A stretch of DNA of 22,273 nucleotides from Bacillota bacterium (GCA_021848765.1 JAJZTU010000014.1:1-22273), one strand, 5' to 3'. Shown: positions 7,293 to 15,345, numbered from the stretch's first letter. Numbers and translations: made by a program. Notes: generated by a model from the letters alone, not told the origin.

Positions 7293-8243
7293 ATGAATTT
7301 CCAAGATATTATTCTCAAGCTCAACGAATTTTGGGGCAACCAAGGCTGTATCATCCAGCAGCCCTACGACATCGAAAAGGGAGCCGGAACCATGAACCCG
7401 GCTACTTTCCTGCGCGCCCTGGGGCCTGAGCCCTGGAATGTTGCCTATGTAGAGCCTTCCCGGAGGCCTACTGACGGGCGTTACGGGGAAAACCCCAACC
7501 GCTTGCAGCACTATTACCAGTATCAGGTTATCCTGAAGCCATCACCTGATGATGTCCTGGAACTGTACCTGGACAGCTTGAAGGCTATCGGCATTGACCC
7601 CCTTGTCCATGATATCCGGTTTGTGGAAGATAACTGGGAGTCGCCCACCCTGGGAGCATGGGGATTGGGTTGGGAGGTTTGGCTGGACGGCATGGAGGTT
7701 ACCCAGTTCACTTACTTCCAACAGTGTGGGGGTATTGACTGCAAACCTGTGTGTGCGGAAATCACCTATGGTATCGAGCGGCTGGCTATGTTCATTCAGA
7801 AGAAGGACAGTGTTTTTGATATCCAGTGGGTTGAAGGTATCACCTACGGGGATGTCCACCATCAGGGTGAAGTGGAGCATTCCCATTACAACTTTGAAAT
7901 AGCGGATATTGACACCCTGTTTACCCTTTTTGAACTCTATGAGCAAGAAGCCATGCGGGTGGTGGAAAAAGGTTTTGTCCTTCCCGCCTATGACTATGTG
8001 TTGAAGTGCTCCCATACCTTTAACCTGTTGGATGCCCGGGGAGCTATCAGTGTTACCGAGCGTACCGGCTTTATTGCCCGGGTGCGGAACATGGCCCGGA
8101 CCTGTGCCCAGGCCTATGTGGAACAAAGAGAAAAGTTAGGATTCCCGCTGTTAAAGAATAACACTAAAAATACCGGGCCTGTGACCGGAACGGAAGCAAC
8201 CGGCCCTGTGACCAATGCAGTTCAGCCCCAGGAGGTGAAGTAG
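7293..8243 (+). CDS. glyQ: Glycyl-tRNA synthetase alpha subunit
   Basis: 316 residues. The N-terminus MNFQDIILKLNEFWGNQGC and the motifs MNPATFLRALGPEPW, YVEPSRRPTDGRYGENPNR and TYFQQCGG are diagnostic of the class II alpha subunit, which carries the aminoacylation active site of the alpha2-beta2 enzyme. The ATG has AAAGGAGG 7 bp upstream, right after the T-box terminator. The last 25 residues or so (GPVTGTEATGPVT) are a repetitive Thr/Pro/Gly tail beyond the usual end and look dispensable. Next gene glyS starts 2 bp after the stop. Confidence 0.97.
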   Translation: MNFQDIILKLNEFWGNQGCIIQQPYDIEKGAGTMNPATFLRALGPEPWNVAYVEPSRRPTDGRYGENPNRLQHYYQYQVILKPSPDDVLELYLDSLKAIGIDPLVHDIRFVEDNWESPTLGAWGLGWEVWLDGMEVTQFTYFQQCGGIDCKPVCAEITYGIERLAMFIQKKDSVFDIQWVEGITYGDVHHQGEVEHSHYNFEIADIDTLFTLFELYEQEAMRVVEKGFVLPAYDYVLKCSHTFNLLDARGAISVTERTGFIARVRNMARTCAQAYVEQREKLGFPLLKNNTKNTGPVTGTEATGPVTNAVQPQEVK

Positions 8244-8245
8244 CC

Positions 8246-10381
8246 ATGGCCCAAATTGTGAAAAAAACAAAGCAGGACAAGCAGCCTAAGCATTCACTAG
8301 CGCCAAAAGACTTCTTATTAGAAATAGGAACTGAAGAAATCCCGGCCAAATTCATGCCCGGCGCCCTGGCCCAGCTCAAAGACCTGGCGGAAAAGGCCTG
8401 CAGCCATAACCGTTTAGACTACACTGAAATTAAAACCTGGGGGACTCCCCGGCGTTTGGCCCTGTACATAACTAAGCTCGCCCCTGAACAGCGGGAAGAA
8501 ACCCTGGAAGTGAAAGGTCCTGCTAAGAAGGCTGCTTTTGACCCTGCAGGCAATCCGACCAAGGCCCTGGAGGGCTTTGCCCGCAGCCAGGGGGTCAGGG
8601 TAGAAGAGCTGGTAGTCAGGGAATTTGCCAATGGTGAATATCTCTTCGCGCTTAAGCGGGAAACCGGCCGGGCTACCAAAGAGGTACTGCCGGAAATCAT
8701 TCTCCAAATGATCACCGGCCTGAACTTCCCCAAGCCCATGCGCTGGGCTTACTCCGAACTGCGTTTTGCCCGGCCTATCCGTTGGCTGGTAGCGCTTTAC
8801 GGAGAGGAAACAGTTCCTTTTGCCCTTGAAAACATCAGCGCCGGCCGGACTACTTATGGCCACCGTTTTTTAAGTGCAGGCCAACTGGAATTAGCCGCTG
8901 CCGGAGAATACCGTTCCAAGCTGGAAAAAAAGGGCTATGTCCTGGTAGATCAGGATGAGCGCAGGGAGCTTATCTGGCGGCAGATTCAGGAACTGGCGGC
9001 TGCTGAAGGCGGAAAGGTGGAGCCGGATGAGGACCTCCTGGAAGAGGTAACTCACCTTCTGGAATATCCTACTGCCCTCTGCGGTGGATTTTCCCAGGAC
9101 TACCTGGAGCTGCCTAAAGAAGTGCTCATCACTCCGATGCGGGAACACCAGCGCTATTTCCCTGTCCTGGATGACCGCGGACGCCTGCTGAATAAGTTTA
9201 TCACCGTCCGCAACGGCGGCGCCAATGGCCTGGAGATTGTAAGAGAAGGCAATGAAAAGGTGTTGCGGGCCCGTCTGGCTGATGCCAGGTTCTTCTACCG
9301 GGAAGACTTGAAGATTCCTTTGGCCCAGTATGTGGACCGCCTGAAAAAAATTATTTTCCAGGAGAGCCTGGGTACAATTTATGAAAAAGTTATGCGTATC
9401 GGGCGGCTGGTAGAGTATCTTGCCGACAAGACAGGACAGGACAAGAAGACCACTAATACCGCTTTGCAGACTGCCTACCTGAGCAAAGCTGACCTGGTGA
9501 CCAATATGGTCTATGAGTTTCCTGAGCTGCAGGGGATTATGGGCAGCAACTATGCTGCGCAAACCGGAGAAACCCCGGAGGTAGCTACAGCCATCTTGGA
9601 ACATTACCTGCCCAGATTTGCCGGAGATGTGCTGCCCGAATCCATGGCCGGGACTTTGGTGAGTATAGCGGACAAAATTGATACCATCGTAGGCTGTTTT
9701 GCCGCCGGCATCCAGCCTACCGGCTCACAGGACCCGTATGCCCTGCGGCGGCAGGCCCTGGGAATCTCCCATATGATTTTAAGCAGGGAGCTGCCATTGT
9801 CTTTATTTGAACTGGTGGCCCAGGCGTATGGCGGTTATGCTGACAAGGAACTCAAGCTTTCCCAAGCAGATGTGCAGCGGGAAGTGGGCGAATTCTTTAA
9901 GCTGCGGCTGCGCAACATCTTTATGGACCGGGGAATCGGCTATGATGTAGTGGATGCTGTCCTGGCTGCCGGCTTTGACCGGCCGGTGGATACCTGGCGC
10001 CGCACTGCAGCCCTGGATAAGGCCCGGGTTGAGGAATCCTTCGGCGCCCTCCTGACTGCCTTTACCCGGGTTACCAACCTGGCCAAAAAGGCTGAAGGCG
10101 GCCAAGTGGACCAGGCGCTGTTTACCGAAAAGGTAGAAGGCGAACTCTACCAGGCCTTTACAAGCCTAAAGCAGGAAGCAGCCCAGGACCGGGAAAAGGG
10201 CAATTACCTCACCTGGTTCCAGAAGGCGACCAAGCTGCAGGAACCTATTGATAACTTCTTCAACGGAGTTATGGTTATGGCTCCTGAGGAGGATATACGG
10301 AACAATCGCCTGGCCTTGCTCAAGGAAATCAGTGAGTTTTTTACCCAGGTGGCAGACCTGAGCAAGATAGTTGTGGCTTAA
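8246..10381 (+). CDS. glyS: Glycyl-tRNA synthetase beta subunit
   Basis: 711 residues, slightly longer than usual because of a lysine-rich N-terminal lead of about 20 residues before the conserved FLLEIGTEEIPAKFM. Other family marks: WGTPRRLALY, FPKPMRWAYSELRFARPIRWLVALYG in sections, MREHQRYFPV, and a C-terminal DALR-like anticodon-binding region. The beta subunit binds tRNA and is required for charging by GlyQ. The ribosome binding site AGGAGGTGA lies within the end of glyQ, 2 bp upstream of which the stop falls, so the two are translated together under the glycine T-box. Confidence 0.97.
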   Translation: MAQIVKKTKQDKQPKHSLAPKDFLLEIGTEEIPAKFMPGALAQLKDLAEKACSHNRLDYTEIKTWGTPRRLALYITKLAPEQREETLEVKGPAKKAAFDPAGNPTKALEGFARSQGVRVEELVVREFANGEYLFALKRETGRATKEVLPEIILQMITGLNFPKPMRWAYSELRFARPIRWLVALYGEETVPFALENISAGRTTYGHRFLSAGQLELAAAGEYRSKLEKKGYVLVDQDERRELIWRQIQELAAAEGGKVEPDEDLLEEVTHLLEYPTALCGGFSQDYLELPKEVLITPMREHQRYFPVLDDRGRLLNKFITVRNGGANGLEIVREGNEKVLRARLADARFFYREDLKIPLAQYVDRLKKIIFQESLGTIYEKVMRIGRLVEYLADKTGQDKKTTNTALQTAYLSKADLVTNMVYEFPELQGIMGSNYAAQTGETPEVATAILEHYLPRFAGDVLPESMAGTLVSIADKIDTIVGCFAAGIQPTGSQDPYALRRQALGISHMILSRELPLSLFELVAQAYGGYADKELKLSQADVQREVGEFFKLRLRNIFMDRGIGYDVVDAVLAAGFDRPVDTWRRTAALDKARVEESFGALLTAFTRVTNLAKKAEGGQVDQALFTEKVEGELYQAFTSLKQEAAQDREKGNYLTWFQKATKLQEPIDNFFNGVMVMAPEEDIRNNRLALLKEISEFFTQVADLSKIVVA

Positions 10382-10450
10382 CCCACGACTGCCGCCCCGG
10401 TAGTTCGGTCAAACCAGGTCGCCTTAGAGCTACTTAGGCATGGAGCTAAG

Positions 10451-10510
10451 AGCACCGGACCGGGACAGGTGCCCGACGGTCGACAACGATAGTCCGGCCA
10501 GAGAAAGCGG
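10451..10510 (+). repeat. 60-bp intergenic element, copy 2, with covarying stem
   Basis: Homologous to 1926-1985 without gaps (42/60). Closing stem CCGGAC (10455-10460) with GTCCGG (10492-10497); inner hairpin CGGG (10461-10464) with CCCG (10472-10475) across a 7-base loop. The spacing of the closing stem arms (37 bp) is the same in both copies. The only difference within the stem is a compensated G-C for A-T exchange. Confidence 0.55.
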
Positions 10511-10613
10511 TTATCCCGACTGAAGCTGGAACAGTGCAACGAACCTGTCCCCACGGACCACAATTTTGTACCAATAAAATTCTTCACCCCAAAAAAGAGG
10601 AATTATTGAACTT

Positions 10614-10663
10614 ATATAGTATATAATAATTGTGGTTTTTTGGCATATAGTATAACATTATTG
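10614..10663 (+). promoter_or_regulatory. Paired direct repeats, candidate operator/promoter of ccpN
   Basis: ATATAGTATA followed by an AT-rich tail ending in ATTG occurs at 10614-10632 and 10645-10663: 16 of 19 positions match at an offset of exactly 31 bp, three helical turns. An inverted TTGTGG (10630-10635) / CCACAA (10664-10669) pair flanks the second copy. TATAAT-like -10 sequences lie in both copies, but no -35 at proper spacing is clear. The CATATAG core resembles the AT-rich sites bound by CcpN in Bacillus, so autoregulation is possible. Confidence 0.45.
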
Positions 10664-10683
10664 CCACAAAGGGGTGAGGGGAT

Positions 10684-11325
10684 ATCGAACTAACCAGGCG
10701 CCAGGAAGAAATTCTGGCTATCGTGAAGAGAGATGGACCAATAACCGGAGAACAGATTGCCGAAAAACTCAACCTTACCCGGGCCACCTTAAGACCGGAC
10801 CTTGCCATCCTTACCATGTCCGGCCTCCTGGAGGCCAGGCCGCGGGTAGGTTATTTTTACGCCGGCAAGTCCACCCACAGTCTGCTCGCCGAAAGACTGA
10901 GCAAATTCATGGTCAGTGACCTGAACTCCCTACCGGTAGTGATTACAGAACAAAAGTCGGCCTATGACGCCGTGGTAACTATGTTTACCGAGGATGTAGG
11001 CACCCTGTCTGTGGTCAGTGAAGAAGGCTACCTGGAAGGGATAATCTCGCGCAAGGATTTGTTAAAACTGGCATTAGGGGGATCAGACTTACATAAAATT
11101 CCGGTGGGAATTGTCATGACCCGGATGCCGAATGTCATCACCACCACGCCTGAGGAACCGGTGTTCCTGGCGGCCCAGAAAATCCTTCACCATCAGGTGG
11201 ACGGTCTCCCCGTGGTAAGACCGCTTTCCGGCCAAAGGGGGGAGACCAGGTATGAAGTCACAGGTCGCTTCACCAAAACCAATATTACCCGCCTTTTTGT
11301 AGAGTTAGTGGAAGAAAACTACTAA
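10684..11325 (+). CDS. ccpN: CcpN/YqzB-type transcriptional repressor (HTH + two CBS domains)
   Basis: The winged-HTH (IELTRRQEEILAIV, then GPITGEQIAEKLNLTRATLR) occupies residues 1-60 and is followed by two CBS domains (about 75-130 and 140-205) that sense nucleotides. In Bacillus CcpN represses gluconeogenic genes such as gapB and pckA. Its position before ppsR is conserved. The start is odd: a stop at 10675-10677 leaves only GGG GAT ATC GAA before the HTH, and the first usual start codon (GTG 10723) would delete helix 1. ATC at 10684 has AAGGGGTGAGG just upstream and gives 213 residues, close to the Bacillus length. Alternatives: start at 10723, or one extra G in the GGGG run hiding a GTG start at 10674. 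Confidence 0.92.
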   Translation: MELTRRQEEILAIVKRDGPITGEQIAEKLNLTRATLRPDLAILTMSGLLEARPRVGYFYAGKSTHSLLAERLSKFMVSDLNSLPVVITEQKSAYDAVVTMFTEDVGTLSVVSEEGYLEGIISRKDLLKLALGGSDLHKIPVGIVMTRMPNVITTTPEEPVFLAAQKILHHQVDGLPVVRPLSGQRGETRYEVTGRFTKTNITRLFVELVEENY

Positions 11326-11356
11326 CCACAAATTGCGAGACAAGGGGGGGACTCCA

Positions 11357-12199
11357 ATTTCCCAACAGGAATTAAAACCGGTGGTATACGTAATATCTGA
11401 CTCCATTGGAGAAACTGCAGAGTTCGTAGTAAAGGCAGCAGTTAGCCAGTACAACTCAGGCGCTGACTCCCGGATCGAAATCCGCCGTGTACCCTACGTC
11501 AATGACCCGCAGTACCTTTTAGAGGTCCTGGAGGAAGCCCGCCAGTTCCAGGCTGTTGTAGCCTATACCTTGGTGCTTCCCGAGCTTAGGGAAATCACGA
11601 AAAAAGAAGCGGAGCTACACGGGTTGGTAACGGTGGATATCATGGGCCCTATGATTGATGCCCTGTCCAGCATTGTGGAATATTCTCCCAAGCTCAAGCC
11701 CGGACTCCTGCACAAAATTGATGAAGATTACTTCCGTAAAGTGGAAGCTATTGAATTTGCCGTAAAATACGATGACGGCAAGGACCCCAGGGGGATAAAC
11801 CATGCAGATATCGTAATCATTGGAGTTTCCCGTACCTCCAAGACCCCGCTGTGCATGTACCTGGCCCACAAGCGTTTCAAAGCGGCCAATGTACCCCTGG
11901 TGCCTGAGGTTGCGCCACCTCCGGAACTTTTTAAGCTGCCGCCGCGCAAGGTAATCGGGCTCACTATCAGGCCTCAACAGCTGAATATTATCAGACAGGA
12001 ACGGCTGAAAACCCTCGGGCTTACCTCCAGCGCCGACTATGCCAGTATGGAACGCATTTTAAAGGAACTGGACTACGCTGAGAGCATCATGAAGAAAGTA
12101 GGCTGTCCCATCATTGATGTCACCAACAGAGCTGTTGAGGAATCTGCGAGTAGAGTTCTGGAAATATATTACAAGGGGGATAGAACCAAACATGTCTAA
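11357..12199 (+). CDS. ppsR: Pyruvate phosphate dikinase regulatory protein (PDRP, kinase/phosphorylase)
   Basis: About 280 residues of the DUF299 family: VVYVISDSIGETAE at the N-terminus and the P-loop-like GVSRTSKTPLCMYLA in the centre. Members use ADP to phosphorylate, and phosphate to dephosphorylate, a threonine next to the catalytic histidine of PPDK (or PEP synthase), turning it off and on. The target gene ppdK follows with an 8-bp overlap. Start choice: ATT 11357 is 6 bp after AAGGGGGGG; TTG 11333 adds eight residues but lacks a ribosome site; GTG 11381 has only a weak AGGA. So the start is uncertain by up to 16 codons. Confidence 0.94.
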   Translation: MSQQELKPVVYVISDSIGETAEFVVKAAVSQYNSGADSRIEIRRVPYVNDPQYLLEVLEEARQFQAVVAYTLVLPELREITKKEAELHGLVTVDIMGPMIDALSSIVEYSPKLKPGLLHKIDEDYFRKVEAIEFAVKYDDGKDPRGINHADIVIIGVSRTSKTPLCMYLAHKRFKAANVPLVPEVAPPPELFKLPPRKVIGLTIRPQQLNIIRQERLKTLGLTSSADYASMERILKELDYAESIMKKVGCPIIDVTNRAVEESASRVLEIYYKGDRTKHV

Positions 12200-14852
12200 A
12201 AAGTATGTATACCTCTTTAAAGAGGGCAAAGCGGAGATGAAGTCCTTACTAGGGGGAAAAGGCGCTAACCTGGCTGAAATGACCAATATCGGCCTGCCCG
12301 TGCCTCCCGGCCTCACCATTACCACAGAGGCCTGCAATGAGTATTATGAACAGGGTAAGGAGTTCCCCGCCGGCATGGTGGACCAACTCAAGGAACTAAT
12401 GAAGGAAGTGGAAAACCAGACCGGTAAGCAATTCGGCAATCCCAACAACCCGCTGCTGGTCTCTGTACGTTCCGGTGCGGTTTTTTCCATGCCTGGAATG
12501 ATGGACACCATCCTGAACCTGGGCCTTAATGACGAAACTGCGGAAGGCATGATTAAGGCTACCGGGAATGAACGCTGGGTGCTGGACTGCTACCGCCGGT
12601 TTATCCAAATGTTCAGTGATGTGGTTATGGAAGTCGAGCATTATAAGTTTGAGAACATCCTGGAAAGCTACAAGGAAAAACTGGGTGTCCATTTTGATAA
12701 TGAAATCGATGCTGCCAACATGCGGGAAGTAGTTAAGGAATACAAAGCCATCGCCAAGCGGGAGACCGGGCGGGAATTCCCCAGTGACCCCATGGAGCAG
12801 CTGCTCTTGTCCGTCCAGGCTGTATTCCGGTCCTGGAACAACCAGCGGGCAATTGTCTACCGGAAAATCAACGGTATCCCCGACCACCTGGGTACTGCCG
12901 TAAACGTCCAGTCCATGGCCTACGGTAATATGGGCGATGACTGCGGGACCGGGGTTGCCTTTACCAGAAACCCCTCCACCGGGGAAAAAGTCCTCTACGG
13001 TGAATACCTCATCAATGCCCAAGGTGAGGACGTGGTGGCCGGTATCCGGACTCCCCAGCACATCAGCAAGCTTCAGGAAGAGATGCCCGTAGTATTCCAG
13101 CAGTTTGTGGATACCTGCCAGCTCCTGGAGAAACACTACAAGGATATGCAGGACATCGAGTTCACCATTGAAAAAGGCAAGCTGTACATCCTCCAGACCC
13201 GTAACGGCAAACGGACTGCCCAAGCGGCTATCAAGATTGCCGTAGAGATGGAGAAGGAAGGGTTAATCGATAAAAAGACTGCAGTTACCCGGGTGGAGCC
13301 GGCCCAGCTTGACCAACTCCTCCACCGCCGCATCGACCCCAGCGCCAAGCTGGAAGAAGTCGCCAAGGGTCTGCCCGCGTCGCCCGGCGCCGCTTCCGGT
13401 CACGTGGTTTTTGATGCCGATGAGGCAGAGAAGCGCGGCCTGAACGGGGAAAAAGTCATTCTGGTGCGCACCGAGACCACTCCTGATGATATTCATGGTA
13501 TCGTCCAGGCCCAGGGTATCCTCACCAGCCGGGGTGGGATGACTTCCCATGCCGCAGTAGTAGCCCGGGGTATGGGTAAGCCTTGTGTCTGCGGTTGTGA
13601 AGCTATTAAGATTGACTATGAAGCAGCTCTTTTCCGCATCGGCAGCCTGGAAGTCAAGGGTGGGGACTTTATCTCCATCGATGGTTCTACCGGCCGGGTT
13701 ATCCTGGGTGAGGTACCTATGATTGACCCGGAAATTTCCGGCGAGTTCCAACAGCTCCTGAATTGGTCTGACGAAATTCGTACCATGTCCGTGCGCGCGA
13801 ATGCCGACACCCCTGAGGATGCTGCTAAGGCCCGGGAATTCGGAGCAGAGGGTATTGGGTTGTGCCGTACTGAGCACATGTTCATGGCCCAGGACCGCCT
13901 GCCTGTCGTGCAGGAAATGATTCTGGCCGAAAATGAAGAAGGCCGCCAGGCCGCTTTGGATAAGCTCCTGCCTGTACAGCAGGGCGACTTCTACGGCATC
14001 CTGAAGGCTATGGAAGGCTTCCCCGTATACATTCGTCTCCTTGATCCCCCTCTTCACGAGTTCCTGCCCAACATCGAAGAACTGGTGATTGAGATTACCG
14101 AGCTGAAAATTACCAAAAAGGACCCCGAGGCTCTCCTGGCTAAAGAAGAGCTGCTCAGGAAGGTCCGCACCCTCCACGAGTTTAACCCCATGCTGGGTCA
14201 CCGGGGCTGCCGTCTGGGTGTAACCTGGCCGGAGATCTATGCTATGCAGGTCCGGGCTATCTTCCAGGCTACTGCCCAACTGATTAAGGAGGGTGTAGAC
14301 GCCCGGCCCGAGGTTATGATTCCTCTGATTATCAACTCCCAGGAACTCAAGATGCTGCGGGAGCTCAGTGAAGAAATTGCCAGGCAGGTTAAGGCTGAGA
14401 CCGGCATGGACTTCCCTGTATCTGTGGGCACCATGATCGAACTGCCCCGGGCTGCCCTCACCGCTGATGAAATTGCTCCTGATGCTGACTTTTTCTCCTA
14501 TGGTACCAACGACCTGACCCAGACCACCCTGGGCTTCAGCCGGGATGATGCCGAAGGCAAATTCCTGCCCGCCTACATCGACAAGAAAATCCTGGAGGAG
14601 AACCCCTTCATCGTCCTCGACCGGAACGGTGTAGGTAAGCTGATTAAGATTGGTAATGACCTGGGCCGCCAGGCCAAACCCAAGCTGAAAATAGGTATCT
14701 GCGGTGAACACGGTGGTGAGCCCAAGTCCATTGCCTTCTGCCAGGAAGTTGGTATGGACTATGTATCCTGCTCCCCCTTCCGGGTGCCTATCGCCCGGTT
14801 GGCTGCCGCCCAGGCAGCGGTTTCCAAAGGTGGAGATTTGGGGCAGAAGTAA
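12192..14852 (+). CDS. ppdK: Pyruvate, phosphate dikinase
   Basis: 886 residues from ATG 12192 (MSKKYVYLFKEG), full length for the family. Order: ATP-grasp nucleotide domain (to about residue 340), swivelling phosphohistidine domain with GGMTSHAAV (Thr451, catalytic His453), and the PEP/pyruvate TIM barrel, with the C-terminal catalytic Cys837 in GICGEHGGEPKS. It interconverts pyruvate, ATP and phosphate with PEP, AMP and pyrophosphate. Thr451 is exactly where the adjacent PDRP would phosphorylate. The start codon overlaps the ppsR stop. A longer frame to 12114 is an artefact of an open region inside ppsR. No clear terminator follows directly. Confidence 0.97.
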   Translation: MSKKYVYLFKEGKAEMKSLLGGKGANLAEMTNIGLPVPPGLTITTEACNEYYEQGKEFPAGMVDQLKELMKEVENQTGKQFGNPNNPLLVSVRSGAVFSMPGMMDTILNLGLNDETAEGMIKATGNERWVLDCYRRFIQMFSDVVMEVEHYKFENILESYKEKLGVHFDNEIDAANMREVVKEYKAIAKRETGREFPSDPMEQLLLSVQAVFRSWNNQRAIVYRKINGIPDHLGTAVNVQSMAYGNMGDDCGTGVAFTRNPSTGEKVLYGEYLINAQGEDVVAGIRTPQHISKLQEEMPVVFQQFVDTCQLLEKHYKDMQDIEFTIEKGKLYILQTRNGKRTAQAAIKIAVEMEKEGLIDKKTAVTRVEPAQLDQLLHRRIDPSAKLEEVAKGLPASPGAASGHVVFDADEAEKRGLNGEKVILVRTETTPDDIHGIVQAQGILTSRGGMTSHAAVVARGMGKPCVCGCEAIKIDYEAALFRIGSLEVKGGDFISIDGSTGRVILGEVPMIDPEISGEFQQLLNWSDEIRTMSVRANADTPEDAAKAREFGAEGIGLCRTEHMFMAQDRLPVVQEMILAENEEGRQAALDKLLPVQQGDFYGILKAMEGFPVYIRLLDPPLHEFLPNIEELVIEITELKITKKDPEALLAKEELLRKVRTLHEFNPMLGHRGCRLGVTWPEIYAMQVRAIFQATAQLIKEGVDARPEVMIPLIINSQELKMLRELSEEIARQVKAETGMDFPVSVGTMIELPRAALTADEIAPDADFFSYGTNDLTQTTLGFSRDDAEGKFLPAYIDKKILEENPFIVLDRNGVGKLIKIGNDLGRQAKPKLKIGICGEHGGEPKSIAFCQEVGMDYVSCSPFRVPIARLAAAQAAVSKGGDLGQK

Positions 14853-15003
14853 GGCAATTTATATAAGGACATTTAAAATCCGGTATGAAGATATTGGATA
14901 TTATATCGGAAAACCATCATTGCAGAAGAAATGGTGGGATGGTGTTGAAATTGAAGTTTATATCAATTGAATAGTTTAAAACAAGGGGAGCTTATTAGGC
15001 GCG

Positions 15004-15019
15004 TGTCCATAGGGACACA
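15004..15019 (+). repeat. Left copy of an imperfect 16-bp direct repeat flanking the island
   Basis: TGTCCATAGGGACACA here and TGTCCATCGCCACACA at 17146-17161 match at 13 of 16 positions in the same orientation and bracket the whole AT-rich segment (about 2.16 kb). They could be worn attachment or target-site sequences, or a coincidence. Confidence 0.35.
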
Positions 15020-15041
15020 AACTGAACCGTGGGTTTTAGGG

Positions 15042-15072
15042 AAGGCAGACAGCAGATTTGGCTGTCTGCCTT
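15042..15072. terminator. Strong hairpin, possible bidirectional terminator
   Basis: AAGGCAGACAGC pairs perfectly over 12 bp with GCTGTCTGCCTT across a 7-base loop. The T-tract is short on both strands (CCTTT on plus; CCTTCCC then TAAAA on minus). It lies 190 bp after ppdK and just beyond the stop of the minus-strand recombinase remnant, so it could end either transcript. Confidence 0.55.
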
Positions 15073-15077
15073 TGCCG

Positions 15078-15281
15078 TTAAACGGCTATTTTTCGGGCTT
15101 CTTCCGTAAATGCGCCGAGGATGCCGATATCCCTGTAGCAGATGACAATCTTCTGCTCTGCCGTTCTGGAGTAGCGTTCTTCCCGCTCGCCGACTTCGAT
15201 GCGCTCAATGAACAGGTGCAAGAGCAATGGCGGATATCCGCCATTGCTGTTTATTTCGTGCCAGCCGAAAACCTTGGATGA
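15078..15281 (-). pseudogene. C-terminal remnant of a large serine recombinase (DUF4368-like)
   Basis: On the minus strand the frame ending at 15078 contains LLLHLFIERIEVGERE followed by QKIVICYRDIGIL (about 15230 down to 15114). Clostridial large serine recombinases of the TnpX type end with this pattern: a leucine-rich helix, I-x-V-x-E, then an I-x-I-Y-Y-x-x-I-G strand. Nothing of the catalytic N-terminus or the zinc ribbon is present, so only a fragment remains. It suggests that this island was once carried by a serine-recombinase element. Identification rests on about 40 residues. Confidence 0.5.
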
Positions 15282-15345
15282 AACTGTCCACAGAAACATT
15301 TTCGAAAATCTGACTTTAAATAATGCACTAATTGATTCATAAATA

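Larger units (their letters stand above)
10382..10683. other. Intergenic region between glyS and ccpN
   Basis: 302 bp with no convincing gene. From left to right: 70 bp with no recognised element; repeat-element copy 2 (10451-10510); a long-range inverted pair GGGACAGGT (10462-10470) with ACCTGTCCC (10543-10551), which would compete with the element's own hairpin; then an AT-rich stretch with two direct repeats just before ccpN. An ATG at 10440 opens a 27-codon frame through the element, but it has no good ribosome binding site. Confidence 0.7.
14853..15345. other. AT-rich left end of a foreign island
   Basis: Base composition falls sharply after ppdK. At 14861-14970 a fragment without a start codon reads FKIRYEDIGYYIGKPSL and KKWWDGVEIEVYIN before a stop; it may be a gene remnant, but I do not recognise it. 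A small hairpin GTGTCC/GGACAC is at 15003-15018, a strong hairpin at 15042-15072, and a recombinase remnant on the minus strand beyond it. Confidence 0.6.

Noticed and set aside
1926..10510. FMN riboswitches
   Set aside because: Only the 3' CCGACGGT...AGTCCGG part is similar. The GGGGCAGGGTGAAATTCCC and other arms are missing, and neither downstream gene is for riboflavin synthesis or uptake.
10674..10919. 81-residue ORF at the start of ccpN
   Set aside because: Different frame from the conserved HTH; it would matter only if a one-base error in the GGGG run is found, which would join its GTG to the ccpN frame.
13263..14711. 482-residue minus-strand ORF opposite ppdK
   Set aside because: An antisense frame kept open by the codon bias of ppdK, with no family motifs or ribosome site.
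14704..14970. 88-residue ORF overlapping the end of ppdK
   Set aside because: Its first two thirds are a shadow of ppdK in another frame. Only the last 35 residues look protein-like, with no start; treated as a possible remnant.
14967..15281. 104-residue plus-strand ORF
   Set aside because: It is the complement of the recombinase remnant and runs through a perfect hairpin; no ribosome binding site.
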